64,000 nt of DNA, taken from positions 1 through 64,000 of the forward strand of contig JBAXSI010000009.1 in NCBI GenBank assembly GCA_037130755.1, in the 5' to 3' direction. The notes under the pieces were generated by a model, which had not been told where the DNA came from, made no database searches, and was given only the letters and a program-made list of their open reading frames with translations. The translations under genes were made by a program, and so were the position numbers. Within the stretch, counting starts at the first letter, position 1. The number at the start of each line of letters is the position of its first letter. The stretch comes from UBA10649 sp037130755 (GTDB taxonomy: Bacteria > Actinomycetota > Actinomycetes > S36-B12). This document shows, in pieces, positions 9,522-17,400 of this stretch.

Positions 9522-10549
9522 CACTGCTCTCCAGGGATCCTGTTGTCCAGCAACGGTTCACGCGGATCCCACGTCGTGCCGTTGAGTTCATCCTTGCGAC
9601 GCCGCGCGATTGCTGAGAGCGCCTCGAGCACCACGCGGTTGCCCAGCATTGCGGTGATGTCCGCGTGGTCGTAGGGGGGTGCGACCTCGACGACATCCAT
9701 GCCGACGACGGGGAGTTCGTAGCAGATGCGGCGCACGGCATCGAGGAGTTGCCGGGCCGACAGGCCCCCTGGCTCTGGAGTGCCGGTGCCCGGCGCATGC
9801 CCGGGGTCGCAGACGTCGATGTCGACGCTGAGGAAGACGCCGTCGCATTCGTCGACAGCGATCGCGAAGGCCTCGGCAAGGCATTCGTCCAGCCCGCGCG
9901 CGACGACCTCGATCATCTCGTAGCTGCGCATTCCCTGCTCGGCCATCCACTGGAGCGTCTCGGGTTCGGGCCAGTAGCCCCGAAGTCCCATCTGTAGGAA
10001 GCGATCGCCACGGGCCGCGCCCGACTCGATGAGCCGGCGCATCGGCTGGCCATGACCGATCAGCGACCCGAACGTGATGTCACCGGTGTCGGCGTGTGCA
10101 TCGAAGTGGATGACGGAGACCTTGCCCCAGCCCCGGGCGCGCGCGACGCCGGTGACGTCGGGCCAGGTGATGGTGTGGTCGCCACCGAGCATCAACGGGA
10201 TCGCGCCGCTTGCGGCCACCCGCTCGACGGCCTTCTCCAGGCTGGCGCAGGCGGTCACGGCATCGCCGCTGTACATCTCGACGTCGCCGGCATCGACGAC
10301 CCGGATGTCCTTGAGCCCATCGACCCGCATGGCCAGCGACGGCCGCGAGCCGTCGTGCTCGAGGTAGCAGGCCTGCCGCATCGCCGAGGGGCCGAACCGC
10401 GCACCGCTGCGGTACGAGGTGCCGCCGTCGAACGGGGCACCGATCAGGACCACGTCGGCATCGGCGAACGAGGCCGGATCGTCAAGGTCGCAACGATCGA
10501 CCCCGAGGAAGGTGATGTCGGGACCGAACTGGGAGCCGTATCGGGGCAC
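9521..10549 (-). CDS. speB: agmatinase / guanidinobutyrase family ureohydrolase
   Basis: Binuclear-Mn ureohydrolase that releases urea from a guanidino compound, typically agmatine to putrescine. The 342-residue protein shows all metal motifs: GGDH (H125), DAHAD (D150, H152, D154) and DIDVCDP (D243, D245). Substrate-loop residues around HGQPMRRLIE (166-175) differ from the usual HGT-F-RR pattern. The substrate could therefore be guanidinobutyrate or another guanidino acid. The start is a GTG with an AGGG upstream. It is coupled to the following saccharopine-dehydrogenase-like gene. Putrescine formed here would feed the polyamine genes at 19-27 kb. Confidence 0.82.
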   Translation of the reverse strand: MPRYGSQFGPDITFLGVDRCDLDDPASFADADVVLIGAPFDGGTSYRSGARFGPSAMRQACYLEHDGSRPSLAMRVDGLKDIRVVDAGDVEMYSGDAVTACASLEKAVERVAASGAIPLMLGGDHTITWPDVTGVARARGWGKVSVIHFDAHADTGDITFGSLIGHGQPMRRLIESGAARGDRFLQMGLRGYWPEPETLQWMAEQGMRSYEMIEVVARGLDECLAEAFAIAVDECDGVFLSVDIDVCDPGHAPGTGTPEPGGLSARQLLDAVRRICYELPVVGMDVVEVAPPYDHADITAMLGNRVVLEALSAIARRRKDELNGTTWDPREPLLDNRIPGEQ

Positions 10550-10608
10550 GGAGCGACCCTAGCGCCCGGACACGGCGCGTGGGCCGTCCATGGTGGCGGG
10601 TTCTTCGA

Positions 10609-12681
10609 TCATCGGTTCACCACTCTGGCGTCGAGGACGATCGCGCCGTCCTCGGTGACCAGCACGGGATTGCACTCGAACTCCGCCCATTCGTCGATGG
10701 AACTGGCCAGGACCGACAAGGACGCCGCCACGCGGCTGAGGGCCTCGACGTCGACCGCCGGAGCCCCGCGAAAACCGGTCAGGAGCGGCCAGGTTCGCAG
10801 CGACTGCAGCAGCCTGAGAACCTGGTCCAGGCTCGCCGGTGCGAGAGTCGTCGCGACGTCGCGGACCACCTCGGCGGTGACCCCGCCGGCGCCAACGGTG
10901 AGCAGCGGGCCGAAGCGAGGGTCCCGGGTGACACCGACCAGAATCTCGACCCCGCCGCTGCGCTCGACCATCGGCTCGACCACGCACGCAGCGCCGGGGA
11001 ACCGCTCCTGCAGGACGTCGTAGCCGTCGAGCAGGGCATCGCGATCAGCGAGGTTCAGGAGCACTCCCCCGGCCTCGGTCTTGTGCAGCTGTCCGGTGAC
11101 CTTCAGCACGTACGGCGGGGCCAGCGCATCCGCGGCTGCGAGCAACTCGACCTGACTTTCGATCGGGATGCTGGCGGCAACGGGGATGCCGTATTCGCTG
11201 AGGAACGCCTTGAGGGCCACATAGTCCTGCGACGGCGGTGGGAGAAGTCGTTCAGGAAGGTCGGGCAGGTCCGCGGGCTCTCGCCGCTCCAGCTGTGCAA
11301 GCGCACCCACCGCATCCTCGATCGCGGCGAAGACCGGCACGCCGCCGGCCGTCAGGACGTCCAGCGACGGCGACGGCACGGACATGCTCTGGACGACGAC
11401 CGGGCGGCCGGTTGACCGAGCGACCTCGACGATGCGCGCAGCCGTTTCCACCTCGCCTTCGGCGAGCGGCGGCGCCCATGACGATTCGGATGCATAGCCA
11501 CCGAAGTAGCCCGTCATCAGCACGCCGTCGAGTCCTGGGTCGTGCATCATCGAGGACACCACGCGCGCATAGCTGTCGATGTCCTGCTCGCCGAACCCTG
11601 CAAGGTCGACCGGGTTGGCGACGCTGGACTGCGGCCACAGCGTGCCCGCCAACGAAGCCTGCTGCCCTGCGGAAAGCAGTGGGACCTCGAGTCCGGCCCG
11701 CTCGAGGGCCGACGCGGCCAGGGTGCCGTGGCCGCCACCGTCGGTGAGCACGCCGATCCTGCGACCGGCCAAGCGTCGAGGCTGGTCGAGGGCGAGCAGG
11801 GCCTGCGCCAGTCGGCGCGGGGAGTCCACGACGACGGCCCCGCTGAACGCAGTGGACGCAAGGATGGCGTCCAGCCCCGAGGTGAGCGCGCCGGTGTGGG
11901 ACAACGCGCTACGGGTCGCCGCCGCCCCGGACCCCGCCGGCAAAATGACGACGGGCTTGCCCGCGTCATGAGCGCGGCGGGCGGCGGCGATGAAGGCACG
12001 ACCGTCACGGAAGTCCTCGGCGTACACGGCTATCGCCGACGTGCTCTCGTCCGCGACGCACGCATCGATCAGGTCAACCACCGTCACGTCCGCCTGGTTC
12101 CCGAGCGAGACGAACCGCGAGAAGCCAAGACCGTATGAAGCGAACCAGTGCTGCATCTCCAGGGCGAGGTTGCCGCTCTGCGACAGCAGTGCGAAGTGCC
12201 CGACTGGGAACGCCCCTGCAGCGAGGAACACCTCCGAGGAGTTGTCGACGAGCCCGAGGCAATTCGGCCCGATGAGGGCCGCACCCGCCTGCTGGACGCG
12301 GGCGACGACGTCGCGCTCGATCGCTCGACCCTCGTCGGCTGCCTCACCGAGGCCCGTGGTGATCGCGAGGATGCCCCGCGCACCGGCCGCCAGTGCGTCG
12401 TCGACTACGTCGGCGAAGTGGCTGACTGGGACGCACACGACGACCAGGTCGACGGGCCCGGGCACCGAGGACACCGTCGGATACGCCCGCTGCCCGAGCA
12501 CCTCAACACGCGACCGGTTGACCAGGTGAACGGGCCGCTCAGCGCCGGATCGCAGTGCGGCGCGGGCGATCCCGTGCCCCCACTTGGCCGGGTCGTCCGT
12601 GGCACCGACGATGCACACCGAGGCCGGTGCGAAGAAGGTCGTCAGGTCGCGAGCCGAGGACGGATCGGCTTGACATCCCAT
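10609..12681 (-). CDS. acyl-CoA synthetase (NDP-forming), fused alpha and beta domains
   Basis: A 690-residue single-chain ADP-forming acyl-CoA synthetase. A CoA-binding Rossmann domain (about 10-135) is followed by two succinyl-CoA-ligase-like domains with the phospho-histidine in ALSHTGALTSG, then a C-terminal ATP-grasp domain (about 470-690, with PYVLKVTGQLHKTEAGGV). It is divergent from the TetR gene; the shared 86-base gap carries a TetR-like operator. A -10-like TAGGGT about 7 bases before the ATG suggests a leaderless transcript. Given the carnitine-type genes that follow, it probably activates gamma-butyrobetaine or crotonobetaine with CoA (inference). Acetate or another short acid remains possible. 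Confidence 0.85.
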   Translation of the reverse strand: MGCQADPSSARDLTTFFAPASVCIVGATDDPAKWGHGIARAALRSGAERPVHLVNRSRVEVLGQRAYPTVSSVPGPVDLVVVCVPVSHFADVVDDALAAGARGILAITTGLGEAADEGRAIERDVVARVQQAGAALIGPNCLGLVDNSSEVFLAAGAFPVGHFALLSQSGNLALEMQHWFASYGLGFSRFVSLGNQADVTVVDLIDACVADESTSAIAVYAEDFRDGRAFIAAARRAHDAGKPVVILPAGSGAAATRSALSHTGALTSGLDAILASTAFSGAVVVDSPRRLAQALLALDQPRRLAGRRIGVLTDGGGHGTLAASALERAGLEVPLLSAGQQASLAGTLWPQSSVANPVDLAGFGEQDIDSYARVVSSMMHDPGLDGVLMTGYFGGYASESSWAPPLAEGEVETAARIVEVARSTGRPVVVQSMSVPSPSLDVLTAGGVPVFAAIEDAVGALAQLERREPADLPDLPERLLPPPSQDYVALKAFLSEYGIPVAASIPIESQVELLAAADALAPPYVLKVTGQLHKTEAGGVLLNLADRDALLDGYDVLQERFPGAACVVEPMVERSGGVEILVGVTRDPRFGPLLTVGAGGVTAEVVRDVATTLAPASLDQVLRLLQSLRTWPLLTGFRGAPAVDVEALSRVAASLSVLASSIDEWAEFECNPVLVTEDGAIVLDARVVNR

Positions 12682-12704
12682 GGGCGCGACCCTAGCGTCG
12701 ATTT

Positions 12705-12720
12705 GACTGGCGTGTCAGTC
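12705..12720. promoter_or_regulatory. TetR-type operator, GACTG-N6-CAGTC (site 1)
   Basis: An inverted repeat, GACTG-gcgtgt-CAGTC, extended by T and A to TGACTG/CAGTCA, between the divergent acyl-CoA synthetase and TetR genes. The same arms with the same 6-base spacing recur at 16425-16440 in the thioesterase/BKACE promoter region. A shared regulator, most simply the adjacent TetR, is inferred. Confidence 0.6.
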
Positions 12721-12767
12721 AGTGGACGACGGAGACGAGGCCCAATGCGATCCCCAGGAGCGCGGTC

Positions 12768-13376
12768 ATGACCGCGGACGCCGCGACGCCCCGTTTCGAC
12801 AAGCACCGCCGCGAACGCATCCTCGAGGCCGCCGCGCACCTGATCGCCACCCGCGGCCTGCACGCGGTTCGCGTCTCGGACATCGCCGAGATGATCGGCA
12901 CGACCAACGGGACGGTGCACTACTACTTCCCCGCCAAGGACGACGTCCTGACCAGCGCCATGGACTGGGCCGTCGAGGCCGCCATCTCCCGCCAGGGCTC
13001 GGACCTGCGCGCCTTGGACAGCGCCCGCGACAGACTCGTCCGACTGACCGAACTGCAACTGCCCACCGATCAGCAGGTGACCGAGGAGTGGTCCATCTGG
13101 CTGCAGGCGTGGACGGAGGCAGCGATCCGGCCGGAACTGCGAGAGAGTCACCGGCAGTTCCACGACCGGTGGCAGGCGATGATCCGATCGATCATCGAGC
13201 GCGGCCAGCGGCAAGGTGAGTTCCGCAAGGGTGACCCCGACGTGCTGACCGACCAGTTCTCGGCCCTGGTCAACGGGTCGGGAACCCAGGTGCTCGCCGG
13301 CACGATGACCGCAGATGGCATGCGGAGGGTCGTTATCGACTTCATCGACAACGGCATCGTGGGCGGGCAGAGATGA
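12768..13376 (+). CDS. TetR family transcriptional regulator of the carnitine-type genes
   Basis: A 202-residue regulator with an N-terminal TetR helix-turn-helix (about 15-60, including RVSDIAEMIGTTNGTVHYYF) and an all-helical ligand domain. AGGAG lies 7 bases before the ATG. Its stop overlaps the start of the next thioesterase gene (ATGA). It is divergent from the acyl-CoA synthetase, with an inverted-repeat operator between them. An operator of the same type lies 3 kb away before BKACE. The likely effector is a CoA thioester or trimethylammonium compound of the pathway, but this is inference. Confidence 0.87.
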   Translation: MTADAATPRFDKHRRERILEAAAHLIATRGLHAVRVSDIAEMIGTTNGTVHYYFPAKDDVLTSAMDWAVEAAISRQGSDLRALDSARDRLVRLTELQLPTDQQVTEEWSIWLQAWTEAAIRPELRESHRQFHDRWQAMIRSIIERGQRQGEFRKGDPDVLTDQFSALVNGSGTQVLAGTMTADGMRRVVIDFIDNGIVGGQR

Positions 13377-13804
13377 GCGGGCCAGCCGCCTTCGACCACT
13401 TCGCCATCAAGGTCGCGGACGAGTGGATCGACTACAACGGCCACCTGACCGACTACGCATACGCGATCATCCTGGCGGCTGCCAACGAGGAGTTCCTGCT
13501 GTCGCTCGGGCTCAGCGAGGGCTACCGGGAGCGCACCGGGCGGACCATGTTCACGGCCGAGTGCCACATCCAGTATCGCGCCGAAGTCGGCAGGGAGTTG
13601 GTGCGCGCGACCTCGCACCTTGTCGAGCTCCGTGGCAAGGGCATCCGGGTGCAGACGACGCTGATGCGTGAGGACGGCGTCGAGGCGGCATTCGGCGAGC
13701 ACGTGTACGTGCATGTCGACGGCGCGACGGGGCGGCCGTGCGAGTTCGACGAGGCGACGCGCACGCTACTGGTGGCCACCCTCAGCGTCGTCGACGATTC
13801 CTAG
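13373..13804 (+). CDS. hotdog-fold acyl-CoA thioesterase (first of two)
   Basis: A 143-residue 4-hydroxybenzoyl-CoA-type hotdog thioesterase with the active-site motif DEWIDYNGHLTDYAYAI at about residues 17-33. It is translationally coupled to the TetR gene by a 4-base overlap. It converges with the caiD-like gene, overlapping its 3' end by 4 bases. It is clearly paralogous to the thioesterase at 15832-16356, sharing E-W-x-DYN-x-H and the later FTAE/FTVE-x-H pattern. In this context it may hydrolyse carnitinyl-CoA to free carnitine, leaving betainyl-CoA to the paralogue. The order of roles could be reversed. Confidence 0.8.
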   Translation: MSGPAAFDHFAIKVADEWIDYNGHLTDYAYAIILAAANEEFLLSLGLSEGYRERTGRTMFTAECHIQYRAEVGRELVRATSHLVELRGKGIRVQTTLMREDGVEAAFGEHVYVHVDGATGRPCEFDEATRTLLVATLSVVDDS

Positions 13805-14598
13805 CGACCAGTCCACACCGGCGACCGACCCTCGACGAAGGCCCGAGGCCCCTCCTGCGCGTCCTCTGAGCCCGCGACGCGGGCGTAGGTCGACAACTCC
13901 CCTGACCTCATCCGCGCGAAACCCTGCTGGACGGCCATTCCCTCCGTCGACTCGAGCACCTCCAGAACTGCTGCAACGGCGAGTGGGGCCCCCGCAACGG
14001 CCGCCTCCGCCAGCGCCAGCGCCGCGTCGACGACGTCCTGCGCAGCAACGGATGCGTTGACCAGTCCCCACCGCGCGGCCTCGGCAGCCGTGACGCGACG
14101 ACCGGTCAGCAGCATCTCGGCCGCGATGGCGCGCGGAACGCGTTGCGGAATGCGCAGCAGACCGCCACTGTCGGCGACCAACCCCAACGTGACCTCGGGA
14201 AGGCCGAACTCAGCATGATCCGCGGCGACGACGAGGTCGCAGGCAAGAGCCAGTTCGAATCCGCCGCCCAGCGCCAGTCCGTTGACCGCACCGACGATCG
14301 GCTTGCGGCGGCCGAAGAACTCGGTGATCCCGGCGAACCCGCCCGGACCGAAGTCCGCATCCGCGGCCTCCCCATCCGCGGCGGCCTTGAGGTCCCAGCC
14401 CGCGCAGAAGAACCGCGGCCCGCCACCGGTGAGGACGCTTCCGCGGACGGACGGGTCGGCTTCGATCGCCGCGAAGGCCTCGTACAGAAGCACGCTCGTG
14501 CGGGCGTCGACGGCGTTCGCCTTCGGACGGTCGAGGGTGACGATCGCGATCTGCCCTCGACGCTCGACGCGCACGGGCCCGTTCTCAACGCCGGCCAC
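13801..14598 (-). CDS. caiD: crotonobetainyl-CoA hydratase (carnitinyl-CoA dehydratase) CaiD-like
   Basis: Crotonase-fold enzyme of 265 residues. The oxyanion and catalytic regions are present: GGGFELALACD with the first catalytic Glu, and FGLPEVTLGLVADSGG with the second. The pattern DSGG-LLR, the TGRR...RWGLVN block and the ending SEDA-EGP-AF...PVW-GR closely resemble enterobacterial CaiD as I remember it. The expected reaction is hydration of crotonobetainyl-CoA to L-carnitinyl-CoA. The GTG at 14598 just after the acyl-CoA dehydrogenase stop was chosen; the frame is open upstream but would overlap that gene. It is co-transcribed with the dehydrogenase. Confidence 0.83.
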   Translation of the reverse strand: MAGVENGPVRVERRGQIAIVTLDRPKANAVDARTSVLLYEAFAAIEADPSVRGSVLTGGGPRFFCAGWDLKAAADGEAADADFGPGGFAGITEFFGRRKPIVGAVNGLALGGGFELALACDLVVAADHAEFGLPEVTLGLVADSGGLLRIPQRVPRAIAAEMLLTGRRVTAAEAARWGLVNASVAAQDVVDAALALAEAAVAGAPLAVAAVLEVLESTEGMAVQQGFARMRSGELSTYARVAGSEDAQEGPRAFVEGRSPVWTGR

Positions 14599-14599
14599 G

Positions 14600-15760
14600 T
14601 CACGCGCCCAGAGGTCGCAGCATCGAGCGGGAGATGATGTGCCGCTGGATCTCACTGGTGCCGTCCCAGATCCGCTCGACGCGGGCATCACGCCACCACC
14701 GCTCCACCGGCGACTCGCTCACCAGCCCCATCCCTCCGAACGTCTGCACCGCGCGATCGGTCACGCGCCCAAGCGCCTCCGTGGCGAACAGTTTCGCCAT
14801 GGCGACGTCCTGGTCGGTCATGACGCCGCGGTCGTGCTTGTCCGCCGCCTGCAACGTGAGCAGGTCCGCTGCCTCGATCTCCACTGCGCTGTCTGCCAGC
14901 GGGAAGCTGACGCCCTGGAACTTGCCGATGGGCTGCCCGAACTGCTCACGCGTGGCTGCCCAGTCGAGAGTGGCAGCGAGCACGCGCCGAGCCCTGCCGA
15001 CGCTGTTCGCCGCTACAGCCAGGCGCGTCGCGCCGAGCCACTGCCCCATGAGCTCGAGCCCCTTGCCCTCCTCGCCGAGGAGTGCGCCGTCAGGGACGCG
15101 ACAGTCGACGAAGCTCAGTTCGCACTGGTGATAGCCGCGGTGGGAGACGCACGCCGAGCCGCGCGTGACGGTCAGCCCTGGCGTGTCCGTGTCCACGAGG
15201 AACGTGCTGATCAACGGTCGTGCCCCGCGTGCGGTCTCCTGCGTGCCCGTCACCGCCAGCAGGATCACGAAGTCGGCCCTATCCGCGTGGCTGATGAAGT
15301 GCTTGGTCCCGTTGATCACGAAGTCGGACCCGACACGGTCGGCACGCGTCTTCATCGACTGCACGTCGGAGCCGGCACCCGGCTCGGTCATCGCCATGCA
15401 ATCATGACGCTCGCCGCGGATCGACGGCAGCAGGTAACGCTCGACCTGGTCGCCCACGCACCCCTGCAGGATGTTGCTCGGTCGCGCCACGATGCAGCCG
15501 AGCGCATACGACGCGCGCCCGAGCTCGCGCTCGACAAGGGTGAGATTGACGCCGCTGAGCCCGCCACCACCGAGCTCCTCGGGCATGTTCGCGGCGTAGA
15601 GGCCGGACGTGATTGCCGCCTGCTGGATCGCCCGAGCGACCTCGTCGGGCACGTCATCGAGACGATCGACGAGGTCCTCGTGCGGATACAACTCCCGCTC
15701 GACGAAGCTCCTGACGGTGTCGACGATCATCTGCTGCTCGTCGTTCAGGGTGAAGTCCAC
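14600..15760 (-). CDS. acyl-CoA dehydrogenase, probable gamma-butyrobetainyl-CoA dehydrogenase
   Basis: A 386-residue FAD acyl-CoA dehydrogenase with N-terminal helical, middle beta (MTEPGAGSDV) and C-terminal helical domains. The start is a GTG with AAGGAG five bases upstream. Next to the CaiD-like hydratase, the likely reaction is desaturation of gamma-butyrobetainyl-CoA to crotonobetainyl-CoA. One oddity: the position of the usual C-terminal catalytic Glu (Y-E-G-T) reads W-D-G-T, so D366 stands there. This may alter base strength or chain specificity, or the base may lie elsewhere. A general short-chain acyl-CoA role cannot be excluded. Confidence 0.8.
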   Translation of the reverse strand: MDFTLNDEQQMIVDTVRSFVERELYPHEDLVDRLDDVPDEVARAIQQAAITSGLYAANMPEELGGGGLSGVNLTLVERELGRASYALGCIVARPSNILQGCVGDQVERYLLPSIRGERHDCMAMTEPGAGSDVQSMKTRADRVGSDFVINGTKHFISHADRADFVILLAVTGTQETARGARPLISTFLVDTDTPGLTVTRGSACVSHRGYHQCELSFVDCRVPDGALLGEEGKGLELMGQWLGATRLAVAANSVGRARRVLAATLDWAATREQFGQPIGKFQGVSFPLADSAVEIEAADLLTLQAADKHDRGVMTDQDVAMAKLFATEALGRVTDRAVQTFGGMGLVSESPVERWWRDARVERIWDGTSEIQRHIISRSMLRPLGA

Positions 15761-15831
15761 GCCTGCTCCTTCGTCATCATCGCCTCACGATGAGGCGTTG
15801 CGGGTTCCGTGCACGTGCGTGCTCTCGTCGA

Positions 15832-16356
15832 TCACAGGCCGATCGATCGTCCGATCCATTCCGGACGTGGCAGTTGTGCGTGCGCTGCCGCGATCGCGTC
15901 GAGCCGCTCGCGAAGGTCGGGGGGAATGGGCGCCGAGCGCCCCGCTGACGTGTCGACGTGTACGAGCATCTGCTCGGCTGTCGCGATGAGCTCGCCATCG
16001 CGGTCGCGGTAGAGCTCGTGGGCGATGTGAACCCGCTTGTCGCCGACACCCAGCACCCACAGCGTCATCGACAGGCCCTCGCCGACCGACGCCTCGCGCA
16101 GGTTCCGAAGATGGGTCTCGACAGTGAACAGCGAATGGCCGGACTCGCGGTACGCCTCGTCAATCCCGAAGTACCGGAAGAACGCGTCGGAGTTGTCGCC
16201 CGCCACCAGCAGATAGGCCGACTCGGTCATGTGGTCGTTGTAGTCGGCCCATTCCGACACCACCACGCATTCGTGGAGGTGCAGGGGCGCGTCGATGGGC
16301 GCCGACGGGTCCCAGCCGGCGTGCGGGCGGCCTTCGTAGGGCGTGCTCACTCCCAC
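15832..16356 (-). CDS. cdhB: betainyl-CoA thioesterase-like hotdog protein
   Basis: A 174-residue hotdog thioesterase with the motif SEWADYNDHMTESAYLLVAGD (residues about 34-54) and FTVETHLRNL, typical of betainyl-CoA thioesterases beside carnitine dehydrogenase genes. The expected reaction is betainyl-CoA to glycine betaine plus CoA. The GTG start has GGAGG 7 bases upstream. It is divergent from the BKACE gene, with a TetR-like operator between them and a -10-like TATCCT on its own strand overlapping the operator region. The gene symbol is by pathway analogy with Pseudomonas; specificity was not demonstrated here. Confidence 0.75.
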   Translation of the reverse strand: MGVSTPYEGRPHAGWDPSAPIDAPLHLHECVVVSEWADYNDHMTESAYLLVAGDNSDAFFRYFGIDEAYRESGHSLFTVETHLRNLREASVGEGLSMTLWVLGVGDKRVHIAHELYRDRDGELIATAEQMLVHVDTSAGRSAPIPPDLRERLDAIAAAHAQLPRPEWIGRSIGL

Positions 16357-16424
16357 GACGCCACCTCCGCTGCCTGCTTGCCCGGTTTGCCGGTCCGACG
16401 ACCGGCAGTTGCCCTAGGATAATC

Positions 16425-16440
16425 GACTGACTGACCAGTC
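16425..16440. promoter_or_regulatory. TetR-type operator, GACTG-N6-CAGTC (site 2)
   Basis: GACTG-actgac-CAGTC in the 141-base gap between the divergent thioesterase and BKACE genes. A tighter register, TGACTG-ac-CAGTCA (16428-16441), is also present. A GATAAT -10-like hexamer at 16418-16423 for the plus-strand gene abuts it, so bound protein would block both promoters. The arms and spacing equal those at 12705-12720. Confidence 0.6.
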
Positions 16441-16497
16441 AGACAATTCTCACCGTACCAAACCGGGCCAGTCCCGACCACCGAAGCCGGAGAAGAC

Positions 16498-17400
16498 ATG
16501 CGACCTTTTGCGACCGCCTCGTTCATCACCTGCGCGGTGACCGGATCCGGGGACTCCACCGGCACAAGCGACAAGGTTCCCGTCACGCCCGAGCAGATCG
16601 CCGCCTCTGCCATCGAGGCGGCCGAGGCAGGCGCAGCCGTCGTCCACATCCACGTCCGCAATCCCGAGACGGGCAAGGGCGCCCGGGCACCGCACCTGTA
16701 CCGCGAGGTCGTCGAACGGCTTCGCGCATCGTCCGTCGACGTGGTGCTGAACCTCACCACGGGAATGGGCGGCGATCTCGTCCTCGGCCCGGCCACCAGT
16801 CCCCTCCCCCCCGTGGCGGGCACGGACATGGCCGGAGTCGACGAGCGGCTCGAGCACATCGCCGAACTGCGGCCGGAGATCTGCACCCTGGACGCGGGCA
16901 CGATGAACTTCGCTGCCGGCGGCGAGTACATCATGGTGAACACGCCAGGCATGGTGCGGGCGATGGCGCTGGGCATTCAGGCGCTCGGCGTAAAGCCGGA
17001 GATCGAGATCTTCGATACCGGTGACCTCGTGCTCGTCAAGGAACTGATCCGCGACGGTGCCATCGACAACCCGGCGATGCTGCAGTTGTGCATGGGCATC
17101 CCCTACGGCGCACCCAACGACCTGCTCACGGTGCAGGCGCTGGTGAACCAACTGCCCGACGACGCCGTGTTCTCCGCCTTCTCCATCGGCCGCTACCAGC
17201 TTCCGTATGCCGCACTGGCCCCACTCCTGGGCGGGAACGTGCGCGTGGGCCTGGAGGACAACCTCTACCTGACTCGAGGCGAACTGGCGACCAACGGCCA
17301 GCTCGTCAGCCGGGCCAGGACGATCCTCGAGGGCATGAACGTGCGCGTCATGAGCCCCGCTGAGGTGCGCGACTCGCTCGGCCTGGTGCGACATGGCTGA
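16498..17400 (+). CDS. cdhC: beta-keto acid cleavage enzyme (BKACE, DUF849), dehydrocarnitine-cleaving type
   Basis: A 300-residue DUF849/BKACE TIM-barrel zinc enzyme. Zinc ligands are visible as H50 and H52 in VVHIHVRNPETG and E253 in GLEDNLYL. Family chemistry is condensation of a beta-keto acid with acetyl-CoA to release acetoacetate and a new CoA ester. With carnitine dehydrogenase immediately downstream (8-base overlap) and a betainyl-CoA thioesterase upstream, the substrate is most likely 3-dehydrocarnitine, giving betainyl-CoA plus acetoacetate. GGAG lies 7 bases before the ATG. The lysine-fermentation enzyme Kce belongs to the same family but does not fit this neighbourhood. Confidence 0.87.
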   Translation: MRPFATASFITCAVTGSGDSTGTSDKVPVTPEQIAASAIEAAEAGAAVVHIHVRNPETGKGARAPHLYREVVERLRASSVDVVLNLTTGMGGDLVLGPATSPLPPVAGTDMAGVDERLEHIAELRPEICTLDAGTMNFAAGGEYIMVNTPGMVRAMALGIQALGVKPEIEIFDTGDLVLVKELIRDGAIDNPAMLQLCMGIPYGAPNDLLTVQALVNQLPDDAVFSAFSIGRYQLPYAALAPLLGGNVRVGLEDNLYLTRGELATNGQLVSRARTILEGMNVRVMSPAEVRDSLGLVRHG

